In this document: positions 49,975-59,123 of the stretch, one piece after another | How positions within the stretch are numbered: the stretch's first letter is position 1 | Layout of the letters: each line of letters opens with the position of its first letter | DNA from: Thermus caldifontis | GTDB lineage: Bacteria; Deinococcota; Deinococci; Deinococcales; Thermaceae | Direction: 5' to 3' | Assembly: GCF_003336745.1 (NCBI RefSeq) | Contig: NZ_QGMX01000002.1 | Location: 1 to 64,000 of the forward strand | Length of the DNA stretch: 64,000 nucleotides | The notes under the pieces: model-generated | Told to the model about the DNA's origin: nothing | Databases searched by the model: none | The model's input: the letters and a program-made list of their open reading frames with translations, nothing else | Translations under genes and position numbers: made by a program

Positions 49975-51472
49975 GGGCCACCTCCCGGGAGCCATGGGCC
50001 TCCAAATAGGCCACCAGGACCTCCAAGGCCTTCTCCACCGCCTCATCCAGGTCCTCTCCCGGGATCACGGGAACCCCCTCCTCCTGGGCCCAGCGGAGGA
50101 GGTGATCCTGGATAAGCCGGATCTCGGAGAAATGGGTGAGGTACTTCTCCTGCGGCCGGGCATGGGCCGTTTCCCGGTCCCTAAGGAGAAACCGATCCTG
50201 GTGGAGCTTCTCGTCCTGAAGCACCACCAGCATGGGAACCGTGAGCACTTTCTCCCGGTGGGGGTGGTCCAGGTAGCGGGGGACCACATGGACCCCTTCC
50301 AGCACGATGGAGGTCCCCTCGAGGGCGCTTCGTTCCTGGATGGCCCTAAGGCCCACCGCCACCCGGGCCACCTGGTCCAGAAAGCCCCGCATCACCCGCT
50401 CCTCGTGGCTTTCCTCCCCGCTCAGGTCGGGCAAAAGGGCCTTCCAGGCCTCAAAGGTGGAAAGGTGCAGGGTGGGAAGGAGGTCCTGGGAAAGGGAGGC
50501 CCGAAACACCTCCCGCACGGCATCGGAGGGGACGATGTGGGTGATGCCCAGGCGGTAGGCCAAGGCCGAGGCCAAGACGCTCTTCCCCACCCCGGTCACC
50601 CCACCGATGAGGATGTGCACCGGGCGGGCGCTCCGCCTCAGGCTCCGAAGGAGCAGGTACCGCCTGGCCACCTCCTCCCCCGCCTCCTTGAGAAGGGCCC
50701 CGTACACCCTTTCCCGAAGCTCATTCCGCCGGATCACCCTGCGCCCCTCCTGGCGCAGGGCCTTTTCCATCTCCCGGGCCAACCGGTACGCCCGTTCGGG
50801 GGAAAACCCGATGCCCATTAGGGATTGCGCCAGGATGCCCTTGGAGAAGGGCATGCGGGGCTCACCGCTTTCCTCCTCCACGAAAAGCTCTCCGGCAAAG
50901 GCCTGGCGCTGGAGGTAGCGCCTGCGAGCCCCCTTCCCCAGGGCCCGGCCCACCACCTGGGCCACCACCTCCTCCAGGCGGCGGGCGGAAATCTGCTTGA
51001 CCCCCTCCCGCCTAAGATGCCCCTCCACCTCCTTGGCCAGCTCGTGGGCCTCCTTCAGGGAAAAACCCGCCTCCTCGAGGCTCCTGGCCAAGAGCCCCTT
51101 GGAGAAGGGACGGCGCCTCTTCCCCTCTAGAACCAGGATTTCCTCAAAGGGAAGGGTCTGCCCCGAAAGCCTCCCCGCCACTTCCTCCCCCAGGGCGCGG
51201 GCCACCTCCTCCAGGAAGACCTTGCGCAGAACCCTGGGGGCCACGGCCGAATGCCCTTCCGCCTTCAAGCGCTCCTCCACGGTATGGGCCACGGCTTGGG
51301 CGGCCTCGAGGGGCACCCCCAAGGGCAGAAGGGCCTCCACCAAGAGGCCTTTGGAAAGGGGCCATCTTCCTCTACGTAGGCGAACGAAAACCTCAGCCAA
51401 CTCTCTGGTATCATAGCACTTTACCCGTGAGAAAGGGCCTTCTTGACAGGCATTTTCCCAGCGTGCTACCAT
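49967..51472 (-). CDS. ATP-cone / P-loop kinase (2-phosphoglycerate kinase type)
   Basis: A 501-residue protein. Residues about 36-280 hold three tandem copies of an ATP-cone-like unit, each beginning (R)P(F/L)SKG and continuing with an LAxExExxLRxEG helix. The C-terminal kinase domain starts with the Walker A motif GGVTGVGKS near residue 295 and has SDAVREVFRA. This architecture resembles archaeal 2-phosphoglycerate kinases; the substrate in Thermus is unknown. The only good start, ATG at 51472, coincides with the -10 hexamer of the divergent tRNA-Cys promoter; TTG 72 bp downstream is the alternative. Confidence 0.75.
   Translation of the reverse strand: MVARWENACQEGPFSRVKCYDTRELAEVFVRLRRGRWPLSKGLLVEALLPLGVPLEAAQAVAHTVEERLKAEGHSAVAPRVLRKVFLEEVARALGEEVAGRLSGQTLPFEEILVLEGKRRRPFSKGLLARSLEEAGFSLKEAHELAKEVEGHLRREGVKQISARRLEEVVAQVVGRALGKGARRRYLQRQAFAGELFVEEESGEPRMPFSKGILAQSLMGIGFSPERAYRLAREMEKALRQEGRRVIRRNELRERVYGALLKEAGEEVARRYLLLRSLRRSARPVHILIGGVTGVGKSVLASALAYRLGITHIVPSDAVREVFRASLSQDLLPTLHLSTFEAWKALLPDLSGEESHEERVMRGFLDQVARVAVGLRAIQERSALEGTSIVLEGVHVVPRYLDHPHREKVLTVPMLVVLQDEKLHQDRFLLRDRETAHARPQEKYLTHFSEIRLIQDHLLRWAQEEGVPVIPGEDLDEAVEKALEVLVAYLEAHGSREVARA
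51443..51472 (+). promoter_or_regulatory. Promoter of the tRNA-Cys/tRNA-Val unit
   Basis: TTGACA (51443-51448), 18 bp, then TACCAT (51467-51472) with an upstream TG (TGCTACCAT), an extended -10. Predicted start is about 6 bases before the tRNA. It overlaps the first codon of the divergent ATP-cone kinase gene. Confidence 0.75.
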
Positions 51473-51484
51473 ACCTTACGGCTT

Positions 51485-51559
<75 letters not shown>

Positions 51560-51565
51560 AAGTAT

Positions 51566-51642
51566 GGGCGCGTAGCTCAGGTGGCCAGAGCACTACCTTG
51601 ACACGGTAGGGGTCGGTGGTTCAAGTCCACTCGCGCCCACCA
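51566..51642 (+). tRNA. tRNA-Val (anticodon GAC)
   Basis: 77 nt including CCA. Acceptor GGGCGCG / CGCGCCC, discriminator A, anticodon loop TTGACAC, T arm GGTTCAAGTCC. Cotranscribed with tRNA-Cys. Confidence 0.96.
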
Positions 51643-51646
51643 AGAA

Positions 51647-51678
51647 CCCCCGGGAGTTTCCTCCCGGGGGATTTCCTT
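51647..51678. terminator. Bidirectional terminator between tRNA-Val and ttuA
   Basis: A perfect 10-bp stem CCCCCGGGAG / CTCCCGGGGG with loop TTTC (51647-51670), followed on the plus strand by ATTTCCTT and on the minus strand by TTCTTGG. It serves the tRNA unit and the convergent ttuBA genes. Confidence 0.85.
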
Positions 51679-52642
51679 ACCCCCCGGGCACCACCGGCGC
51701 CCGGGGTTGGAACTCGGCCTCCTCGGGAAGAAGGCGCCGTTTCTTGGCCCGGCGGTACACCGCATCCCACATGCGGCAGAAGGAACACACCGCCCCCGTG
51801 GTAGGGTAGCCGCAACGCTCGCACGCACTTAGGGCCACTTCTTCACCAGCCTGGAGTCTGGGCTGGATCCTATCCAGAAAGCCCTCCAAGAAACGCAGCT
51901 TGGCCCCGGGCATCTCCCGCTCCACCAGGTTCAGGGCCTCCTTGTAAAGGAGGCTCTTGGCCCCCTGGGCGTTGGGGCACTCCTCGTGCAGGTAACGGAT
52001 CCCCCTCAGGAGGGTATAGGAGAGCACCTCCCGCTCGCTAAAGCGGTAAAAGGGCTTGACCCGGGCCGCCAGGCCCGGCTTCTCGGGTAACACCGGCCCC
52101 TGGCGGACCAAGGCGTCCTCCTGGGGGTTCAGGAGGTTACCGAAGAGGACCGCCGCCTCGTCGTCCAGGTTATGGCCGGTAGCCACCACCCTAAAGCCCC
52201 CCTCCACCGCCACCTGGTTGATGATGTACCGCTTGGAAAGCCCGCAGGCGGAACAGGCCACGCGCCCCGAAAGCTGGGCCAGCTCCGGAACCCCAAAGCC
52301 GTAGGCCTGGCGAAGGTCCACCACCCATAGCTCCAGGCCCCGGTCCTGGGCAAAGCCTTGCGTGACCTCAAGGCTCCTTTCCGAGTAGCCCCCAATCCCC
52401 AGCTGCAGATGAAGCCCCACCGCCTGGTACCCCAGCCGCCAAAGCACATCCCAAAGGGCCAGGGAATCCTTGCCCCCGGAAACCGCCACCAAAACCTGCT
52501 CGCCCGGTTGGAGCATGCGGTGGCGGCGGATGGCCCGCTCGGTTTCCTTGACGAACCACTCCAGGTAGTGCTCCTTGCACAGGGCAAAGCCCCGGCTCCT
52601 CAGCTCCACCTGGGCTTTTTGGCCGCAGGCCTTACACACCAT
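51677..52642 (-). CDS. ttuA: tRNA-5-methyluridine(54) 2-sulfurtransferase
   Basis: A 321-residue enzyme placing sulfur on ribothymidine 54 of tRNA, which stabilises tRNA in thermophiles. Zinc fingers at both ends (C3, C6, C22, H25; CERCGYP with CSFC), PP-loop SGGKDS at 55-60, and the 4Fe-4S ligands C130, C133 and C222. The length and these positions equal the T. thermophilus enzyme. Its ATG overlaps the ttuB 3' end by 11 bp; TtuB supplies the sulfur as a C-terminal thiocarboxylate. Confidence 0.95.
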   Translation of the reverse strand: MVCKACGQKAQVELRSRGFALCKEHYLEWFVKETERAIRRHRMLQPGEQVLVAVSGGKDSLALWDVLWRLGYQAVGLHLQLGIGGYSERSLEVTQGFAQDRGLELWVVDLRQAYGFGVPELAQLSGRVACSACGLSKRYIINQVAVEGGFRVVATGHNLDDEAAVLFGNLLNPQEDALVRQGPVLPEKPGLAARVKPFYRFSEREVLSYTLLRGIRYLHEECPNAQGAKSLLYKEALNLVEREMPGAKLRFLEGFLDRIQPRLQAGEEVALSACERCGYPTTGAVCSFCRMWDAVYRRAKKRRLLPEEAEFQPRAPVVPGG

Positions 52643-52838
52643 GGCCCCCGGAGATGGCGGAGAGGACCTCGAGGGTCTCCCCTTCCCCCACCCTCTCGTC
52701 CAGGGTGAGGAGCTCCTCCCCCCGGATCACCACCACCGTTTCCGGATTCAAGCCCAGGTCCAGGAGGACCTCCTTCAGGGGCCTGTCCCCCTTCACCTCC
52801 ACCTCCTTTCGCTCGGGCAGGCGCAACACCACCTTCAT
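52632..52838 (-). CDS. ttuB: Ubiquitin-like sulfur carrier TtuB, with extended C-terminus
   Basis: A 68-residue beta-grasp protein that donates sulfur to TtuA and also serves as a protein modifier in Thermus. The conserved end LSAISGG places the functional Gly-Gly at residues 64-65, but the frame runs on for His-Gly-Val before TAA. Activation by TtuC requires a free terminal glycine, so this form would need trimming. The ATG at 52838 is six bases after TACACT; an upstream in-frame start would overlap acuC. Confidence 0.9.
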   Translation of the reverse strand: MKVVLRLPERKEVEVKGDRPLKEVLLDLGLNPETVVVIRGEELLTLDERVGEGETLEVLSAISGGHGV

Positions 52839-52842
52839 CCCG

Positions 52843-53979
52843 CTAGTGTACCAGGTGGGGACGCACAAGCTCCATGAGCCTCTCCAGGGTGAGGCGGTTT
52901 CGGCGGGCGATCTCCTCCTTGCGGGGGATTTCCGGGTATGGGGCGTGGGGGGCCTGGGGGTCGTGAAGGGTAGGGGTCAGGGGCCTCCCCAACCGGGCCT
53001 CCCACACCCTAAGCCACCCTTCGGGCAGACGTTCGGGAAGGGGAAGGCCGTGAAACACCAGGTAAAGGAGCGCCCAAACCCGCACCGTGGCATCCAGGCT
53101 GTACCCACCCCCCAGGGTGAAAAGCACCCTTCCCCCCGTGTAGGCCTGGGCGTATTCCAGGATTAGGCGAACGATCCTCTCATAGGCCCGGGTGGTGAGG
53201 AGGAGGTCCGCCAAAGGGTCCTGGTAGTGGGCGTCCGCCCCCGACTGCACCACCAACACATCGGGGCGGAAAGCCCCTAGGGCCCAGGGCACCAGGGCCT
53301 CAAAAACCTCCAGGTAGCTCTCATCCTCGGTAAAGGGCTCCAGGGGAAGGTTTAGCTTCCTCCCTACCCCCTCCCCCCGGCCGATCTCGTGCACGTGCCC
53401 GGTCCCGGGAAAGAGGTAGCGGCCGGTTTCGTGGAGGCTTAGGGTTAGAACCTCCCTTTCCTCGTAGTGAATCCACTGCACCCCATCCCCGTGGTGCACA
53501 TCTATGTCCAGATAGGCCACCCGCAAGCCCGCTTGGGTCAGGTGGCGGATGGCCACGGAGAGATCGTTGTACACGCAAAACCCGCTGGCTCGGTCGTACT
53601 GGGCGTGGTGGAGGCCTCCGCCCAGCTGCAGGACCCGTTTCTCCCCGGCCAAGATCCGCCGGGCCCCCTCCAAGGTGCCCCCTACCAGAATCCTGGCCGC
53701 CCGGTCCATGCCGGGAAAGACCGGGGTGTCCCCGGTGCCCAGGCCGTAGTACTCCAAATCCGGCACCCTCTCCCCCCGGCTTGCCGCCTCCACCCGCTTC
53801 ACCAAGCGCTCGGAGTGCACGGTAAGCACCTCCTCCCAGCTGGCCTCAGGAGGTTCCAAGGGTTGCCGCCACACCCCTAAGGCCCCAAGAAGCGAGGTGA
53901 GCATCTCCAGGCGCACCGGGCTAAAGGGGTGGCTAGGGCCGAAGTCGTACAGGCGGTACTCGTCCCGGTAGATCACCAT
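52843..53979 (-). CDS. acuC: AcuC-type histone deacetylase-family protein
   Basis: A 378-residue class I/II deacetylase fold enzyme. Motifs include GGLHHAQYDRASGFCVYND, the metal and catalytic block DIDVHHGDG, and LGGGYS near the C-terminus. In Bacillus AcuC deacetylates acetyl-CoA synthetase; a similar role is plausible. It overlaps acuB by 7 bp, and its last codons hold the ttuB promoter. Confidence 0.9.
   Translation of the reverse strand: MVIYRDEYRLYDFGPSHPFSPVRLEMLTSLLGALGVWRQPLEPPEASWEEVLTVHSERLVKRVEAASRGERVPDLEYYGLGTGDTPVFPGMDRAARILVGGTLEGARRILAGEKRVLQLGGGLHHAQYDRASGFCVYNDLSVAIRHLTQAGLRVAYLDIDVHHGDGVQWIHYEEREVLTLSLHETGRYLFPGTGHVHEIGRGEGVGRKLNLPLEPFTEDESYLEVFEALVPWALGAFRPDVLVVQSGADAHYQDPLADLLLTTRAYERIVRLILEYAQAYTGGRVLFTLGGGYSLDATVRVWALLYLVFHGLPLPERLPEGWLRVWEARLGRPLTPTLHDPQAPHAPYPEIPRKEEIARRNRLTLERLMELVRPHLVH
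52845..52850 (-). promoter_or_regulatory. Leaderless promoter of ttuB
   Basis: TACACT on the minus strand in the last codons of acuC, six bases before the ttuB ATG. Confidence 0.5.
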
Positions 53980-54599
53980 GGCTTCTTGGGAGGCCAGATC
54001 ACCTCAAACCCCTCTTGGCGGAGGCCTTCCGCTAGGAGATGGGTCTCCAGGGTGTTCACCCGCACCACCGCCCGCACCACCTCCTTGTCCTCGGGGTAGG
54101 AAAGCAGGGAGTGGATGTTCACCCCCCGCCCTGCCAGAAACCCCGTGAGCCGGGCCAGCTCCCCCACCCGGTCGGGGAGGCGGACCTCGAGGCGGCCCGA
54201 GGGCTCCGTAACCCCGGTGAGCTTAAGGAGAGCGTCCAAAAGGTCAATCCCCGTGACGATCCCCACCAAAGCCCCATCCTCCAAGACGGGCAGGGAGCCG
54301 ATCTTCCTCTGCCGCATCACCCGGGCCGCCTCCTCCACGGGGTCCAAGGGATGGGCGGTGACCACTTTTGCGGTCATCACCTCCGCCACCTGGGTACACC
54401 CTGGGCAAGGCCCCCTGGGGTTCAGGTGGCTGGTGGCCAGGCGGATGTCCCGGTCGGTGATGATCCCCACAAGCCGGCCTTCCTCCACCACCGGGAGGTG
54501 GCGGATACCCTTTTCCAAAAGAAGGCGGTAGGCCTCCTCGAGGGTCACCCTGGGCTCCACCGTGATCACGGGGAAGCGCATCACATCCTTGACCAGCAT
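53973..54599 (-). CDS. acuB: CBS-pair and ACT-domain protein AcuB
   Basis: A 208-residue regulator-like protein: two CBS motifs (about 7-60 and 72-130), between them a CPGC pair, and a C-terminal ACT domain (about 135-205, with RVGELARLTGFLAGRGVNI). Adenine nucleotides and amino acids are usual ligands for these domains. Coupled to acuC as in Bacillus. TATACT (54611-54606) is six bases before the ATG. Confidence 0.9.
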   Translation of the reverse strand: MLVKDVMRFPVITVEPRVTLEEAYRLLLEKGIRHLPVVEEGRLVGIITDRDIRLATSHLNPRGPCPGCTQVAEVMTAKVVTAHPLDPVEEAARVMRQRKIGSLPVLEDGALVGIVTGIDLLDALLKLTGVTEPSGRLEVRLPDRVGELARLTGFLAGRGVNIHSLLSYPEDKEVVRAVVRVNTLETHLLAEGLRQEGFEVIWPPKKPW

Positions 54600-54605
54600 G
54601 GAAAG

Positions 54606-54611
54606 AGTATA
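54606..54611 (-). promoter_or_regulatory. Leaderless promoter of acuB
   Basis: TATACT on the minus strand, six bases before the acuB ATG, in the gap after dppF. Confidence 0.55.
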
Positions 54612-54647
54612 CCCCGGCGGGATCCGCCGGGGCCTTCGCCCAAAAAC

Positions 54648-55631
54648 CTACAGGATATCGTCCCGGATACAGGCCTTGAAGTGGCCCGGGGCCACCTCCT
54701 TAAGCTCGGGAACCACCTGAGCGCACTCGGGTATGGCGTAGCGGCACCGGGTGCGGAAGACGCAGCCCGAGGGGGGGTTGATGGGGGAGGGAATGTCTCC
54801 CTGAAGGACGATCCTCTCCCGCTTTACCGTGGGGTCGGGGATGGGCACCGCCGAGAGCAAGGCCTCGGTGTAGGGGTGCTTGGGGTTCCGGTAAAGCTCC
54901 CTCGAGGAGGCGATCTCCATCACCTTGCCCAGGTACATCACCGCCACCCGGTCGGAGATGTACTCCACCACCGCCAGGTCGTGGGCGATGAACAGCATGG
55001 TGAGGCCCAGCTCCTCCTTGAGGTCCTGGAGTAGGTTCACCACCTGGGCCTGGATGGACACGTCCAGGGCGGAAACCGGCTCATCGGCCACAATGAACTC
55101 CGGGGCCACCGCCAGGGCGCGGGCGATGCCGATCCTTTGCCGTTGCCCACCGGAAAACTCATGGGGGTAGCGGCGCATGTGGTCCGGGGAAAGCCCCACC
55201 AGCTTTAAGAGCTCCGCCACCCTCTCCGTGCGCTCCTGGGGCGTCTTGCCCAGGCCGTGGATGATGAGGGGCTCGGCGATGATATCCCCCACGGTCATGC
55301 GGGGGTTCAAGGAGCTAAAGGGGTCCTGGAAAATGATCTGCATCCGCCGGCGGTAAGGGCGGAGCTTGTCCTTGGGCAGGTCGGTGATGTCCTGGCCGTC
55401 AAAGAGGATCCGCCCCCCCGTGGGCTCAATGAGGCGGAGCAGGGTGCGGCCCACCGTGGTCTTGCCGCTTCCCGACTCCCCCACCAGGCCCAAGACCTCC
55501 CCCTTCTTGATGGCAAAGGAAACCCCATCCACCGCCTTGACATTTCCCACCACCCGGGAGAGGATCCCACCCCGGATGGGGAAGTGCTTTTTCAGATCCT
55601 GGATCTCCAGGAGGACATGGTTTTCCCTCAT
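54648..55631 (-). CDS. dppF: Oligopeptide/dipeptide ABC transporter ATP-binding protein
   Basis: A 327-residue ATPase. Walker [11 protein letters not shown]-loop FQDP, signature [14 protein letters not shown], Walker B IVADEP and the C-terminal oligopeptide-transporter extension with the cysteine motif [14 protein letters not shown] that can bind a 4Fe-4S cluster. The ATG at 55631 overlaps the dppD stop as ATGA. Last gene of the import operon. Confidence 0.93.
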   Translation of the reverse strand: MRENHVLLEIQDLKKHFPIRGGILSRVVGNVKAVDGVSFAIKKGEVLGLVGESGSGKTTVGRTLLRLIEPTGGRILFDGQDITDLPKDKLRPYRRRMQIIFQDPFSSLNPRMTVGDIIAEPLIIHGLGKTPQERTERVAELLKLVGLSPDHMRRYPHEFSGGQRQRIGIARALAVAPEFIVADEPVSALDVSIQAQVVNLLQDLKEELGLTMLFIAHDLAVVEYISDRVAVMYLGKVMEIASSRELYRNPKHPYTEALLSAVPIPDPTVKRERIVLQGDIPSPINPPSGCVFRTRCRYAIPECAQVVPELKEVAPGHFKACIRDDIL

Positions 55632-56647
55632 GCCCGCACCTCCCGGATCTCCCGCCAGCGCAGGCACCGCACCTGGCGGCCGTCACCCGTGTCCTCCAAG
55701 GGAGGGACCTCCCGGTCGCAAAGGCCCTCCACATAATGCTTGCACCGCGGGTGGAAGGCGCACCCCGGGGGGAGGTACAAGGGGTTGGGTACGTTGCCGG
55801 GGATGGCCTCGAGGCGCTCCCTATGCTCCGCCGCCAGGTCCAAGCGGGGCACGGAGTGCAAAAGCCCCCGGGTGTAGGGGTGCAAGGGGTCCTTAAAGAG
55901 GGGTACCACGTCCGCCTCCTCCACCGCCCGCCCCGCGTACATCACCACCACCCGGTCCGCCATCTCCGCCACCACTCCCAGGTTGTGGGTGATGAAGAGG
56001 ATGCTCATGCCGATCTCCTCCTGGAGCTTCTTCATCAGCTCCAGGATCTGGGCCTGAATGGTCACGTCCAAAGCCGTGGTGGGCTCGTCCGCAATGAGAA
56101 GGGAGGGATTACAGGAAAGGGCCATGGCGATCATCACCCGCTGCCGCATACCCCCAGACATCTGGTGGGGATAGTTGGCAAGCCGCTTCTTGGGCTCAGG
56201 AATCCCCACCAGCTCCAGCATGTGGGCGGCAAGCTCCATGGCCTCCTTGCGGCCTTTGCCCTGGTGGAGCATGATGGCCTCGGCGATCTGGTCCCCCACC
56301 GTGTACACGGGGTTTAAGGAGGTCATGGGCTCCTGGAAGATCATGGCGATGTCGTTGCCCCTAATCCTCCGCATCTCCGCCTCAGAAAGCCTGGCCAGGT
56401 CCCGCACCTCCCCGTCCTTGCCGCGGAAGAGGATCTCCCCACCCACGATCCTTCCCGGGGGCGTGGGGATGAGCCGCATGATGGAAAGAGCCGTTACGCT
56501 CTTCCCCGAACCCGATTCCCCCACCACCGCCAGGGTTTCCCCTTTGTCCACATGGAAGGAAACCCCGTCCACCGCCTTCACCACCCCATCATCGGTGAAG
56601 AAGTGGACCCTAAGGTCTCTCACCTCCAGTAGCCGTTTTTCGTCCAT
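55628..56647 (-). CDS. dppD: Oligopeptide/dipeptide ABC transporter ATP-binding protein
   Basis: A 339-residue ATPase paired with DppF. Walker [11 protein letters not shown]-loop [10 protein letters not shown], signature [14 protein letters not shown], Walker [12 protein letters not shown] and the C-terminal cysteine motif [15 protein letters not shown]. The ATG at 56647 with GAAGGAG upstream was chosen over a GTG two codons earlier. A 72-bp gap separates it from dppC. Confidence 0.93.
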   Translation of the reverse strand: MDEKRLLEVRDLRVHFFTDDGVVKAVDGVSFHVDKGETLAVVGESGSGKSVTALSIMRLIPTPPGRIVGGEILFRGKDGEVRDLARLSEAEMRRIRGNDIAMIFQEPMTSLNPVYTVGDQIAEAIMLHQGKGRKEAMELAAHMLELVGIPEPKKRLANYPHQMSGGMRQRVMIAMALSCNPSLLIADEPTTALDVTIQAQILELMKKLQEEIGMSILFITHNLGVVAEMADRVVVMYAGRAVEEADVVPLFKDPLHPYTRGLLHSVPRLDLAAEHRERLEAIPGNVPNPLYLPPGCAFHPRCKHYVEGLCDREVPPLEDTGDGRQVRCLRWREIREVRA

Positions 56648-56719
56648 GCGCACTCCTTCGGGCAGAACCCTCTAGACACCTCACCCGTTATACGCCATAC
56701 CCAGTCAAAAGAGAAGGGG

Positions 56720-58075
56720 CTACCGCCTCCGCCTGGGGTCGAAAGCATCCCGCAAACCATCCCCCACGAAGTTCCAGGCCATGATGGAAACAAAGATGAA
56801 AAACCCCGGCCAAAGCACCCAGGGGCGGTCCACAAAACTGGCAAACCCCCCCTGCTGTGCCGCTTGCAGGAGAAGCCCCCAGCTGGTGTAAGGCTCCGTG
56901 ACCCCTAGCCCCAGGAAGGAGAGCCCGCTTTCCCCCAGGATGAAGCCAGGGATGGCCAAGGAGAGGCTGACGATGATGTAGCTGGCGGTGGCCGGCAACA
57001 CGTGACGGGCAATGATCCGGGTATCGGAAGCCCCCAAGGCCCTTGCCGCCTGCACATAGTCCATCTCCCGCACGGAAAGCACGATCCCCCGCACCACCCG
57101 GGCCAAGCCCCCCCAGCCGATGAACCCCAATAGGCCCACCACCAGGTAGAAGGTGAAAAGCGGGTCAACGTTGGTGGGGAAAACCGCCCGCAAGGAGATG
57201 AGAAGGAAAAGGGTGGGGATAGCGGCGATGATCTCCACCAGGCGCATGATCAGGTTATCCGGGTCAAGGAGAAGGGGGCGGAAAGGCAGGGTCCGGGCAA
57301 GGAAAAAGGCAAACCATAAAGCGGCCAATGCCGCCAAGATCTGGAGAACCCCAAGGCCGGTAAGGGCGTAGTAGGCCCACGCTAGGTACAAGGCCCCAAA
57401 GGCCAGCCCGCCCCAGACGGCCCAGGAAAGAGGCCCCCAAACCAAGCCCCACCCGCGCCATGCCCGAAGGGGCAAGGAAAGGGCAAAAGGCCGGCCAGAA
57501 AAGTACCCGGCAATCCCTCCCAGCACCAGACCCAAAACAAAGGAGACCAGGGCGGAAAGGATGCCAATGGTCAGGGAAACCTGCCCCCCATAGACCAGGC
57601 GGCTATAGAGGTCACGGCCAAAGTTATCCGTGCCCATCAAGAAGATGTGGCCTGGGGGATCCACCCCGAAAAGGCGCAAATCGGAGCGGAACACCCTGAG
57701 GATGGTGTAGGGTTGGTCAGGGGTGCGCACGAAAAACCGCAGGTAGAACTTGCCCTGGGAAGGATCCTCCTCGTAGCGGGGCTGAAGGGAAACGGGGTCT
57801 ATGCTGCGCTTGGTGGCATAGACAAAGGGCCGGCTAAGCTTTCCCGTCTCCGGATCCACAAAATGGATGGGGGTGGGCGGGTGGTGCCCCTTAGGGGGGT
57901 AAAGCTCGTAATAGTTGGGATCGTAAGGGGTAAAGAAGCCGGCAAAAAGGGCAAAGGTGTAGAGCACCAGGAGGATCCTGAGACCCCAAACCGCCAGCGG
58001 GTGCTTGCGGAACTGGCGCAAGGCCACCTGGGTGAGGCTTTGCGATTGGTGGGTTTTGGCAGCAGATGCCCGCAT
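56720..58075 (-). CDS. dppC: Oligopeptide/dipeptide ABC transporter permease (DppC type, enlarged)
   Basis: A 451-residue permease, about 150 residues longer than usual. The EAA loop (LGASDTRIIARHVLP) and the first part MGTDNFGRDLYSRL are typical. Extra sequence appears in two places: a periplasmic loop at about residues 50-140 after helix 1, with LYPPKGHHPPTP, and a segment at about 195-275 between the core helices that adds hydrophobic helices. ATG start 8 bp after dppB. Confidence 0.9.
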   Translation of the reverse strand: MRASAAKTHQSQSLTQVALRQFRKHPLAVWGLRILLVLYTFALFAGFFTPYDPNYYELYPPKGHHPPTPIHFVDPETGKLSRPFVYATKRSIDPVSLQPRYEEDPSQGKFYLRFFVRTPDQPYTILRVFRSDLRLFGVDPPGHIFLMGTDNFGRDLYSRLVYGGQVSLTIGILSALVSFVLGLVLGGIAGYFSGRPFALSLPLRAWRGWGLVWGPLSWAVWGGLAFGALYLAWAYYALTGLGVLQILAALAALWFAFFLARTLPFRPLLLDPDNLIMRLVEIIAAIPTLFLLISLRAVFPTNVDPLFTFYLVVGLLGFIGWGGLARVVRGIVLSVREMDYVQAARALGASDTRIIARHVLPATASYIIVSLSLAIPGFILGESGLSFLGLGVTEPYTSWGLLLQAAQQGGFASFVDRPWVLWPGFFIFVSIMAWNFVGDGLRDAFDPRRRR

Positions 58076-58083
58076 AGAGCCCT

Positions 58084-59067
58084 CTACTCGTAACGAATCC
58101 TGGGGTCCACCCAGGTCAAAAGGAGGTCGGAAAGCAGATTGCCCACCATCAGGAGGACGAGACCTATGGTGAGGAAGCCGGCCACCATGTAAAGGTCTTG
58201 CTGCTGCAATGAGTCCAGAAGGAGCGGGGTGATCCCAGGCCAGGCCATGACCACCTCCACCAGCCCCGCCCCTGAAATCAGCCCAGGCAAAATGCCCCCT
58301 ATGTTGGCCACAAAGGGGATGACGGCGTTCCTAAGGGCATGCTTGTAGACCACCACCCGCTCCGCCAAGCCCTTGGCCCGTGCAGTGCGGATGTAATCCT
58401 GGGAGAGCACCTCCAGCATCTGCCCCCGCATGACCCGGGAAAAACCCGCGATGTCGCTGGTGGTTACCACGATGATGGGAATCACCGCATGCCAAGCGAT
58501 ATCCAGGATCTTTTTCCAGGGGTCAAACTGCTCAAAGCCGCTGCTGGTCATGCCCGACACCGGGAACACCATCACCCCCGTGCGGAAGTAGACCTGAAGG
58601 ATCAGGTACATGAAGATCAGGGCCAGGAAAAAGTTGGGGATGGCCAAGCCGATGTAGGCCAGAAAGGAGATCACCCGGTCCCCCAGGGAATATTGGCGCA
58701 AGGCGCCATAGATTCCCACGGGAATGGCCACCAGGAAAAGGAGGAGGGTGGAGGGCACCACGATAGCCATGGAGTTAACCACCCGGGGCCAGACGATATC
58801 CAGCACCGGGGCCTGGTAGGCAAAGGAGTAGCCCAGATTGAGGTGCAAAAGGTTATGCATCCACAGGAGGTACTGCTCATGGATGGGCCGGTCCAGGCCA
58901 AACTGGGCCCTTAGGCGGGCGATGGTCTCCGGGGTCACCTTGGGGTCCAGCTCCAGCTGGGTCAGGTAGTCCCCAGGAGCCAACTGGATGATGAGGAAGG
59001 CCAAAAAGGTGGCCCCAAAAAAGGTGGGCACCAGGTAGAGGATGCGGCGAAGGATGTATGCGGTCAT
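58084..59067 (-). CDS. dppB: Oligopeptide/dipeptide ABC transporter permease (DppB type)
   Basis: A 327-residue permease with six helices: MTAYILRRILYLVPTFFG at the N-terminus, the large periplasmic loop with LAPGDY, and the EAA motif RTARAKGLAERVVVYKHALRN. The ATG at 59067 has GGGAAG upstream and matches the family start; an ATG five codons earlier lies in the stem-loop and lacks a ribosome site. Confidence 0.92.
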   Translation of the reverse strand: MTAYILRRILYLVPTFFGATFLAFLIIQLAPGDYLTQLELDPKVTPETIARLRAQFGLDRPIHEQYLLWMHNLLHLNLGYSFAYQAPVLDIVWPRVVNSMAIVVPSTLLLFLVAIPVGIYGALRQYSLGDRVISFLAYIGLAIPNFFLALIFMYLILQVYFRTGVMVFPVSGMTSSGFEQFDPWKKILDIAWHAVIPIIVVTTSDIAGFSRVMRGQMLEVLSQDYIRTARAKGLAERVVVYKHALRNAVIPFVANIGGILPGLISGAGLVEVVMAWPGITPLLLDSLQQQDLYMVAGFLTIGLVLLMVGNLLSDLLLTWVDPRIRYE

Positions 59068-59080
59068 GGCTTCCCAAAGC

Positions 59081-59108
59081 ATCCCCGGGGCCCAAGGACC
59101 CCGGGGAT
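59081..59108 (-). promoter_or_regulatory. Stem-loop between dppA and dppB
   Basis: A perfect 10-bp inverted repeat ATCCCCGGGG / CCCCGGGGAT with an 8-nt loop and no T-run. In binding-protein importer operons such hairpins stabilise the upstream mRNA or limit read-through, giving more binding protein than permease; that role is inferred here. Confidence 0.7.
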
Positions 59109-59123
59109 ATCCCAGAACCTAAC

